This document shows, piece after piece, positions 1-5,083 of a stretch of 6,485 nucleotides of DNA; position 1 is the first letter of the stretch; the number at the start of each line of letters is the position of its first letter. The notes beneath the pieces were generated by a model. It saw nothing but the letters and a program-made list of their open reading frames with translations. It did no database searches and was not told the origin of the DNA. Position numbers and translations under genes: made by a program. This DNA comes from Bacteroidota bacterium (GTDB lineage: Bacteria > Bacteroidota > Bacteroidia > Chitinophagales > Chitinophagaceae): positions 1 to 6,485 of the forward strand of contig JAEVYV010000266.1 in assembly GCA_023392575.1 (NCBI GenBank), read 5' to 3'.

Positions 1-497
1 GGTTCAATATACAGAACGACGGCAGCCCAACCGATTTTAAAGCGCTGAACGACCCCGGGTATGGGCTTGTGCAAAAGCTTTTAGAGATCATACCGCATTC
101 TCCCAAATGGAAGCCCGCCGAACAAAACGGCAAACCAGTAAACTCTTATCACACCCAGCCCATAACATTTGTTATTTCTGACGGCAGCGATTCAAAGGAT
201 ACCAACCCGCCGGTTAATGGTTTGCCGGTCACAGAGGTTAACGAACTTAAATCAAGGAGCATTCATGATTTAATACAAGTAAGCAAAAAAGATGAAATCC
301 TGTCTTTCACATTCACAGTTGATACAGACGAAGGCGATGTTACCACCCTGAATCATTCCGGAAACGAATGCACAGCAAAAGACAGATGGTTTATAGACAA
401 ATACCTCAAGCCAAACAAGCTTTTTACAGTCGATTATATACTGGTTAAGCGAGATGGTAAAGAAACCAAAATCCCATCAAAAATTTACAGGTTATAG
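1..497 (+). CDS. TonB C-terminal domain protein, C-terminal fragment (5' end outside window)
   Basis: The frame is open from base 3 to the TAG at 495-497, giving 164 visible residues. Visible residues 1-59 resemble a TonB C-terminal domain (TonB_C family): a strand with a DGSPTDF turn, a GYGLVQKLLEIIP helix region, then the hallmark PKWKPAEQNGKPV (residues 34-46) and a closing strand PITFVIS. In TonB this domain contacts the TonB box of outer-membrane receptors. A polar linker (about 60-80) leads to a second domain of about 80 residues, with SFTFTVDTDEGD followed by a strand ending KIPSKIYRL. This resembles the small beta domain found at the end of GldM-like and some M56/BlaR1-like Bacteroidota proteins; that resemblance is from memory and tentative. 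A GTG at 69 could be read as a start, but it lies inside the TonB_C domain, so the gene surely begins upstream. Whether the missing N-terminus is a TonB anchor or an M56 peptidase cannot be told. Its 3' end overlaps purM. Confidence 0.75.
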   Translation, partial: FNIQNDGSPTDFKALNDPGYGLVQKLLEIIPHSPKWKPAEQNGKPVNSYHTQPITFVISDGSDSKDTNPPVNGLPVTEVNELKSRSIHDLIQVSKKDEILSFTFTVDTDEGDVTTLNHSGNECTAKDRWFIDKYLKPNKLFTVDYILVKRDGKETKIPSKIYRL

Positions 498-1669
498 CTG
501 ATCTCAGTTTTTGGCAGGACTATCTCCAATTCTTTATTCCCTTCTTCTACCCTTCCAATGATCTGTGCGTCTACGCCAAACTCATTGGCAATGCTGATCA
601 TGCGGTCAGCATTTTTATCGTTTGTGTAAATCTCCAAGCGGCAGCCCATGTTAAACACCTGGTACATTTCCTTATCATCGGCGCCGCTGGCCTGCTGAAT
701 AATTTGAAAAATTTCAGGGGCCGCAAACAAATTGTCCTTTACAACCTTCACATGGTCCGGCACATATTTCATGCACTTGGTTTGGCCGCCACCGCTGCAA
801 TGAATCAATCCATCCACCGCATCAAATTGTTCTTCCAAAATTTGCTTAACAACGGGTGCAAAGGTTCGGGTTGGGGAAAGAATGAGTTTGCCAATATTTG
901 TGTTGAAGGTTTCGTTTTTAAACCCGATGTTGATTTCATCAGTCAACCGGTGCTTTCCAATATAAACCACCTCCTCGCTTAAGGAAGGTTCAAAGGTTTC
1001 CGGAAAATTTTGGGCATAATATTTATTCAGCACATCGTGCCGGGCGCTGGTCAATCCGTTACTGCCAATGCCGCTATTGTATTCGTTTTCATAGGTTGAC
1101 CTGCCAAAGCTGGCCAAGCCTACAATGACATTACCCGGTTTTATTTTTTCGTTGGTGATGATCTTCTCTTTGGGCCACCGGGCGGTCATTGTTCCGTTTA
1201 CCGCAATGGTTCGCACCACGTCTCCTACATCAGCCGTTTCTCCTCCCAGAAAAGCTATATCCACGTCTACATTCTTCATGTTGTCAAAAAACTCCTGTGT
1301 GCCTTCAATCAAGGCCTGCAGCACATCGCCGGGAATCAGGTTTTTATTCCGGTCAATGGAGGAAGAAAACAGAAGTTTATCAGAAATGCCCACGCACAGC
1401 AGGTCATCCAGGTTCATTACAATGGCGTCCTGCGCAATGCCTTTCCAAACGGAAAGATCGCCGGTTTCCTTCCAGTACAAATAAGCCAAAATGCTTTTGG
1501 TGCCGGCGCCGTCGGCGTGCATTACATTTACCCAGGCCTCATCGTTTCCCAACACATCTTTATAAATTTTGCAGAAGGCCTTTGGGTACAGTCCTTTGTC
1601 GATGTTTTTGGTGGCAGCGTGAACTTCTTCTTTCTGAGCAGAAACTCCTCTTTTGGAATACAATGACAT
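485..1669 (-). CDS. purM: Phosphoribosylformylglycinamidine cyclo-ligase (AIR synthetase)
   Basis: This 394-residue protein is PurM, which closes the imidazole ring of FGAM with ATP to give AIR, the fifth step of de novo purine synthesis in the cytoplasm. Visible PurM-superfamily landmarks in order are HADGAGTK (51-58, nucleotide/substrate loop), NLDDLLCVG (86-94), GGETADVG (142-149), GLASFGRS (184-191) followed by SGIGSNGLTSARH (199-211), then a GGGQTK turn and FNMGCRLEIY with a later IIGRVEEG in the C-terminal lobe. It is longer than the roughly 345-residue E. coli enzyme, and its motifs differ in detail (GGGQTK where GGGIPEN is usual, DGAGTK for DGVGTK). I recognise this as the long form usual in Bacteroidota. 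The ATG at 1669 sits 4 bases after a good -7 box, which supports this start. The gene is divergent from ribF and converges on the TonB_C gene with overlapping stops. Confidence 0.95.
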   Translation of the reverse strand: MSLYSKRGVSAQKEEVHAATKNIDKGLYPKAFCKIYKDVLGNDEAWVNVMHADGAGTKSILAYLYWKETGDLSVWKGIAQDAIVMNLDDLLCVGISDKLLFSSSIDRNKNLIPGDVLQALIEGTQEFFDNMKNVDVDIAFLGGETADVGDVVRTIAVNGTMTARWPKEKIITNEKIKPGNVIVGLASFGRSTYENEYNSGIGSNGLTSARHDVLNKYYAQNFPETFEPSLSEEVVYIGKHRLTDEINIGFKNETFNTNIGKLILSPTRTFAPVVKQILEEQFDAVDGLIHCSGGGQTKCMKYVPDHVKVVKDNLFAAPEIFQIIQQASGADDKEMYQVFNMGCRLEIYTNDKNADRMISIANEFGVDAQIIGRVEEGNKELEIVLPKTEISYNL

Positions 1670-1673
1670 GGCG

Positions 1674-1681
1674 CAAAGATA
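1674..1681 (-). promoter_or_regulatory. purM -7 promoter box
   Basis: On the minus strand this reads TATCTTTG, a perfect match to the Bacteroidota -7 consensus TAnnTTTG. Only CGCC separates it from the purM ATG, so transcription would begin at or next to the start codon. No TTG-type -33 element is visible upstream; a heptamer array occupies that place. Confidence 0.7.
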
Positions 1682-1687
1682 GAAGAA

Positions 1688-1718
1688 GTTTATAGTTTGT
1701 GGTTTATGGTTTATAGTT
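1688..1718 (-). repeat. Heptamer array upstream of purM (left arm of mirrored pair)
   Basis: Read on the minus strand, these 31 bases are four uninterrupted 7-base units of the form AACYAYA (AACTATA, AACCATA, AACCACA, AACTATA) plus a final AAC. The array ends 6 bases before the purM -7 box. It matches the array before ribF in unit length, copy number and distance to the -7 box. The two differ only at pyrimidine positions (C/T). Confidence 0.85.
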
Positions 1719-1733
1719 GGGGGAATAGCTTAA

Positions 1734-1745
1734 AACCGCACGGTT
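1734..1745. repeat. Short interrupted palindrome in the purM/ribF spacer
   Basis: AACCG-CA-CGGTT: two perfect 5-base arms around a 2-base centre, in the 66-bp stretch between the two heptamer arrays. It is off-centre and nearer purM. It could be an operator half-site pair, but so short a palindrome may be chance. Confidence 0.3.
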
Positions 1746-1765
1746 CCGGACAGCAACAATAACAA

Positions 1766-1780
1766 AGAGCTTTCCGCTCT
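1766..1780. repeat. Short hairpin AGAGC-TTTCC-GCTCT
   Basis: Five-base perfect arms around a 5-base loop, 5 bases before the ribF-side heptamer array. It has no T-run, so it is not a terminator. The function is unknown and it may be chance. Confidence 0.3.
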
Positions 1781-1784
1781 GGTG

Positions 1785-1815
1785 AACCACAAACTACAAA
1801 CCACAAACTACAAAC
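1785..1815 (+). repeat. Heptamer array upstream of ribF (right arm of mirrored pair)
   Basis: Four tandem 7-base units alternate AACCACA, AACTACA, AACCACA, AACTACA and end with AAC (31 bases). The array stops 6 bases before the ribF -7 box. This is the same geometry as the minus-strand array before purM, so the two arrays form a 31-base imperfect inverted repeat with 66 bases between arms. Confidence 0.85.
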
Positions 1816-1821
1816 TGTTAT

Positions 1822-1829
1822 TATCTTCG
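1822..1829 (+). promoter_or_regulatory. ribF -7 promoter box
   Basis: TATCTTCG matches TAnnTTTG at all fixed positions but one. It lies 5 bases (CGGCC) before the ribF ATG and 6 bases after the heptamer array, mirroring the purM promoter. The leader would be zero or only a few bases. Confidence 0.6.
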
Positions 1830-1834
1830 CGGCC

Positions 1835-2755
1835 ATGCAGGTTCACAGGAAGATCGAGGATTTACCACCGTTCAAAAACGCGGTCATCACCATTGGCACT
1901 TTCGACGGCGTTCACGAGGGCCACAAAAAAATTATAGATGCCCTGATCGCGGAGGCCCGAAACGTACAGGGCGAATCGCTGATCATTACATTTGATCCTC
2001 ATCCCCGCAAAATTGTTCACCCCGACGAGCCCCTGCACCTGATAAACACGCTGGACGAAAAAATAGAGTTGCTCTCAAAAACCGGCATCGATCACCTGGT
2101 GATCGTTCCCTTTACTCCGGAATTTGCGGACCAGACGGCAGAAGAATACATTCAAAATTTCCTGATCGGGAACTTTCATCCGGCTACCATCATTATTGGC
2201 TACGACCATCATTTTGGAAAGGACAGAACTGGAAACTATAAACTGCTGGAAGAAAAAGCCCCGGTATTAGGCTATAAACTTCTGGAGATACCCAAGCATG
2301 TTTTGGATGAAATTGGCGTCAGCTCAACCAAGATCCGGAATGCCCTGTTGCAAAGCGATATCGAAACGGCAAACAAGCTTTTGGGCTATTCTTTCTTTTT
2401 CGAAGGCAAAGTGGTTACAGGTGATAAGTTGGGGCGGCAATTGGGCTACCCAACCGCCAACCTGGAGTACACCGATAAGGAAAAAATTCATTTGGGTCAT
2501 GGTGTTTATGCCGTGTATGTGGAAATGGGCAAGCTCACTAAAAAGGGCATGCTGAGCATTGGCACCCGCCCCACGCTGACCGTTTCCAGCGAAAAAGTTG
2601 AGGTCAATATTTTTGATTGGGACAAAGAACTCTATGGGCAAACCATCAGGGTGGTTGTTGAAAAATACTTGAGGGCCCAGGAAAAATACAACTCCCTGGA
2701 AGACCTGACCCGGCAACTGCAAAAGGATAAAGAAGACAGTTTGGCGTGTTTGTGA
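1835..2755 (+). CDS. ribF: Bifunctional riboflavin kinase / FAD synthetase
   Basis: This 306-residue cytoplasmic enzyme phosphorylates riboflavin to FMN and then adenylylates FMN to FAD; the length is typical of the bacterial bifunctional family. The N-terminal FMN adenylyltransferase (about 15-185) has the nucleotidyltransferase signature GTFDGVHEGH (21-30), FDPHP (53-57), GYDHHFGKDRTG (122-133) and the SSTKIR loop (163-168). The C-terminal flavokinase (about 186-306) has GDKLGRQLGYPTANL (196-210, with the Mg/ATP-binding PTAN), GVYAV (223-227), IGTRPT (242-247) and EVNIFDW with downstream LYG (256-268); E256 is in the position of the family's catalytic glutamate. All key motifs of both halves are present, so both activities are expected. 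The ATG at 1835 fits the full N-terminal strand and the promoter placed just before it. It is transcribed away from purM and converges on holA. Confidence 0.96.
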   Translation: MQVHRKIEDLPPFKNAVITIGTFDGVHEGHKKIIDALIAEARNVQGESLIITFDPHPRKIVHPDEPLHLINTLDEKIELLSKTGIDHLVIVPFTPEFADQTAEEYIQNFLIGNFHPATIIIGYDHHFGKDRTGNYKLLEEKAPVLGYKLLEIPKHVLDEIGVSSTKIRNALLQSDIETANKLLGYSFFFEGKVVTGDKLGRQLGYPTANLEYTDKEKIHLGHGVYAVYVEMGKLTKKGMLSIGTRPTLTVSSEKVEVNIFDWDKELYGQTIRVVVEKYLRAQEKYNSLEDLTRQLQKDKEDSLACL

Positions 2756-2760
2756 GAACT

Positions 2761-2857
2761 GATTTGTGTAGGTTTTATAAACCGGATTCGATAATTTATT
2801 TCGGTTGCAGCCGATGAAGCTTTTGATCCCGGCTGTATGGCTGCTACCTACAAAATC
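2761..2857. repeat. Nested imperfect inverted repeats between convergent ribF and holA
   Basis: The outer arms are GATTT-G-TGTAGGT (2761-2773) and ACCTACAAAATC (2846-2857), pairing over 12 bp with one bulged G. Inside are CAGCCG (2808-2813) with CGGCTG (2830-2835), and a small GGTTT-TAT-AAACC hairpin (2771-2783). No clean T-run follows a strong stem, so this is at best an untypical terminator for the two genes that meet here. The 135-bp spacer (2756-2890) holds nothing else that I recognise. Confidence 0.4.
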
Positions 2858-2890
2858 ATTCCGCCAAAACAAACCGCAACTCCTTTCCAA

Positions 2891-3892
2891 TTATGCTGCA
2901 ATCATCTTCACCACCATTTCTTTTAACAGGTCTGCGTCTTCGGTTCCGGCATCGTGAATGCCCACATTCCGGAGGTTATACTCGTAGAGCAGCAGCAGCA
3001 CTTTTTCAATTTCCGGGTGGCTGAATTTTGTGGTGGTTTGCAGATAATCCTTTACAAAAAACGGATGCACACCAATGGCTGCGGCCACCGTTTTTTCATC
3101 TCTTGCCGGCACGGCATACACCATCAAGACCTTGCTGAAAAAGTTGTACAGGGAAGGAAAGATCAGCTGCAGTGGCGCTGCTTTCGGGTTGGCCCCAAAG
3201 TACTGAATGATGCGGATGGCCTTGTAAAGGTCTTTGGAAGCAATGGCCTGCTGCAACTCAAAAACATTGAACTCCTTGCTGATGCCCACAAAGTTTTCAA
3301 TGTCGTCTTCGGTAATGTTCTTCCTGTTTGCAAGGTTCAAAACCAGCTTGTCCACTTCGTTGTTCAGCCGGCTCAGGTCATTGCCAATATGGTCTATAAG
3401 TAGAAACAATGCCTTGTTGGAAATGGAATATCCTTTTGACTTTACCAGTTCACTGGTCCATTCGGGCAGAGCATTGTCGTACAGTTTTTTTGTTGTAAAC
3501 AACACTGCTTTTTCCTTGAGGATCTTGGCCAGTTTGGTGCGCCCATCAAGTTTTTTGTTTTTGTAGGCAACAAAAAACAAGGTGGACGGAAGGGGCTTCT
3601 CGATATAGCTTTCCAGTTTCTCAATATCCTTCATGCTTTGCGCTTCTTTCAGCACCACCACCTGCTTTTCCGAAAACATTGGATAACGCCTGCAGGCGTT
3701 TATCACGTCGGTCCAGGCGGCATCCCTTCCGTAGAAAACAGTTAGGTTAAATCCCGCTTCGCTTTCTGTTAAAATTTTATTTTCGGCATAATGGATCACC
3801 TGGTCAATAAAATATTCCTCTTCCCCTTCCAGCCAGTAAACCGGCTTGAAGTTTTGTTTCTTCAGATCATTTAGTATCTTTTCTGCGCTCAT
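2891..3892 (-). CDS. holA: DNA polymerase III subunit delta (clamp-loader)
   Basis: This 333-residue protein is the delta subunit, which opens the beta sliding clamp as part of the clamp-loader complex; the length is normal for the family (about 340). It begins with the delta-type strand and turn PVYWLEGEEEYFID (17-30). The AAA+-like fold continues through YPMFSEKQVVVLKEAQ (70-85), the wrench region that contacts the clamp in E. coli delta, and FFVAYKNKKLDGRTKLAKIL (106-125). The family signature GNDLSRLNNEVDKL is at 170-183, followed by ITEDDIENFVGISKEFNVFELQQAI (193-217), the junction into the C-terminal collar domain. As is usual for delta, no Walker A motif is seen. The ATG at 3892 gives the expected N-terminus. 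The gene is divergent from the coiled-coil gene and converges on ribF; no functional link to either is apparent. Confidence 0.93.
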   Translation of the reverse strand: MSAEKILNDLKKQNFKPVYWLEGEEEYFIDQVIHYAENKILTESEAGFNLTVFYGRDAAWTDVINACRRYPMFSEKQVVVLKEAQSMKDIEKLESYIEKPLPSTLFFVAYKNKKLDGRTKLAKILKEKAVLFTTKKLYDNALPEWTSELVKSKGYSISNKALFLLIDHIGNDLSRLNNEVDKLVLNLANRKNITEDDIENFVGISKEFNVFELQQAIASKDLYKAIRIIQYFGANPKAAPLQLIFPSLYNFFSKVLMVYAVPARDEKTVAAAIGVHPFFVKDYLQTTTKFSHPEIEKVLLLLYEYNLRNVGIHDAGTEDADLLKEMVVKMIAA

Positions 3893-3956
3893 ATAATCAA
3901 GGACTTCTAATCTTAACTTTTTTCTGGCACGGTTTTAGAACAGGTGCGTCAAAATC

Positions 3957-3964
3957 CAAAAATA
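3957..3964 (-). promoter_or_regulatory. Possible holA -7 promoter box
   Basis: On the minus strand this reads TATTTTTG, fitting TAnnTTTG exactly, 64 bases upstream of the holA ATG. No clear TTG -33 element sits at the usual spacing, and the region is AT-rich, so a chance match is possible. Confidence 0.4.
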
Positions 3965-3970
3965 AGTTTT
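3963..3970 (+). promoter_or_regulatory. Possible -7 box for the coiled-coil gene
   Basis: TAAGTTTT matches TAnnTTTG except for the last base and lies 48 bases before the ATG at 4019. It overlaps the candidate holA box on the other strand, so the two divergent promoters may compete. Weak evidence. Confidence 0.25.
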
Positions 3971-4018
3971 CAACCTAACCAATAAAAATCAAATATCGTT
4001 AACTAAAATCCCTTCACG

Positions 4019-5005
4019 ATGGCAAATACAAATTATCCTTCTGCGGAAAATTCAAACAATCCAAATCGTCCGGTGAAAAACAATTCAACCAAGAATATTT
4101 TGATTGGTGTTTTGGCCGCCGGCCTTTTGGGCACATGGGCTTATTTTTTATATGACAAGAACGATTCTACCAAGCAAATTCAGGTTAAAACGGCAGAAGT
4201 CAGTACCGCTTTGTCGTCAAAAGACTCCGTACAGTTATTGTACAACGAGGCCTTAACCAGGCTGGATTCGATTACCGGCAGCAACAATAACCTGAGCGGC
4301 CAGTTGAGTGACCGGCAGTCCGAGATCACCAAACTGAAAAACGAGATCAACAAAATTATGAGAGATAAAAATGCTACTGCTGCCGACTACAGAAGAGCAA
4401 AATCTCTCATTTCGGAATTAAACGGCAGAATTGCCAATCTGGAAATGGAAGTTGCCAGGCTGACGGGTGAAAACCAGCAATTAGCGGCCAACAACACCCA
4501 GTTGACAGCAGAGCGGAATGTATTGCAATCCAACTTGCAAACAACAACCGCCGAAAAAGAAGAACTGGCCCAAACCGTTGATGTAGCATCTACATTCACC
4601 GCCTCAAATATTCAGATCACTCCGATCCAGGAAAAAAAGAACGGCAAGGAAAAAGTAACCACCACGGCCAAACGTGTGGATAAACTGGTGGTTTCGTTTG
4701 ACGTAGAAAACCGCGTTGCCCGTTCCGGCCCCGCCGATATGTATGTGGTGGTTACCGGCCCCGATGGCAAAGTGATTTCTGATCCCAACCTGGGTTCGTC
4801 TACCCTAACCACCCGTACCGACGGTGACAAGCCCTATACCTTTAAAACCACTGCAGAATATGAGCAGGGAACACGCAAAACCATTTCGGTTCCATTGCGC
4901 CAACCCAGCTTCCAAACCGGTGATTACAAAATTGAAGTATATCAAAACGGCTTCAAAATAGCTGAGGGTATCAGAACCCTGAAAAAAGGTGGTTTATTCG
5001 GTTAA
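4019..5005 (+). CDS. Membrane-anchored coiled-coil protein with C-terminal beta domain, function unknown
   Basis: This 328-residue protein has no function I can name. A polar Asn-rich N-terminus (1-26) precedes one hydrophobic segment (about 27-45, ILIGVLAAGLLGTWAYFLY) with Lys on both sides, so it is probably a single-pass inner-membrane anchor. Residues about 70-187 are low in Pro and Gly, with heptad-like Leu/Ile spacing (ITKLKNEINKI, LISELNGRIANLEMEVARL, LAANNTQL); this is a long coiled coil interrupted near 115-125. The C-terminal part (about 198-328) is beta-rich, with KRVDKLVVSFDVENR, YVVVTGPDGKVI and TGDYKIEVYQNGFKIAEG, and resembles a small immunoglobulin-like fold. I recall similar Bacteroidota proteins, often loosely annotated as chromosome-partition or SMC-like because of the coiled coil; there is no ATPase motif here to support that label. 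It is monocistronic, ending at a strong terminator. Confidence 0.85.
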   Translation: MANTNYPSAENSNNPNRPVKNNSTKNILIGVLAAGLLGTWAYFLYDKNDSTKQIQVKTAEVSTALSSKDSVQLLYNEALTRLDSITGSNNNLSGQLSDRQSEITKLKNEINKIMRDKNATAADYRRAKSLISELNGRIANLEMEVARLTGENQQLAANNTQLTAERNVLQSNLQTTTAEKEELAQTVDVASTFTASNIQITPIQEKKNGKEKVTTTAKRVDKLVVSFDVENRVARSGPADMYVVVTGPDGKVISDPNLGSSTLTTRTDGDKPYTFKTTAEYEQGTRKTISVPLRQPSFQTGDYKIEVYQNGFKIAEGIRTLKKGGLFG

Positions 5006-5028
5006 TTCTCATTTTCCTACTCCCAAGA

Positions 5029-5061
5029 AAAAGCCGTCTCAGTAAAACTGAGACGGCTTTT
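5029..5061. terminator. Bidirectional rho-independent terminator
   Basis: A perfect 15-bp stem (5029-5043 with 5047-5061, core AAGCCGTCTCAGT) closes on an AAA loop. It is followed by TCTTTT on the plus strand and by a T-rich run on the minus strand (complement of CAAGAAAAA). It lies 23 bases after the coiled-coil gene stop and 22 bases beyond the FAS1 gene stop, so it serves both convergent genes. Confidence 0.93.
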
Positions 5062-5083
5062 CTTTTAGAGTATACTGATGGCC

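Noticed and set aside
69..71. GTG as the start of the first gene
   Set aside because: The frame is open to the window edge, and the residues before the GTG belong to the TonB_C domain.
1189..1695. A 168-codon open frame on the plus strand opposite purM
   Set aside because: It is antisense to a clearly conserved enzyme, rich in Arg, Pro, Ser and Cys in the way of a shadow frame, and has no recognisable domain.
1688..1815. CRISPR-like or invertible-promoter interpretation of the repeated sequence
   Set aside because: The units are 7 bases long, directly tandem and without spacers, and there is no cas gene. Inverting the 66-bp centre would leave both promoters unchanged, and no recombinase gene is present.
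2324..2890. A 188-codon open frame on the minus strand opposite the end of ribF
   Set aside because: It lies antisense to the riboflavin kinase domain, has no recognisable motif, and abuts the holA stop only by chance of frame.
4019..5005. SMC or chromosome-partition protein label for the coiled-coil gene
   Set aside because: There is no Walker A, Walker B or ABC signature, and the protein has a membrane anchor; the resemblance is only to coiled-coil composition.
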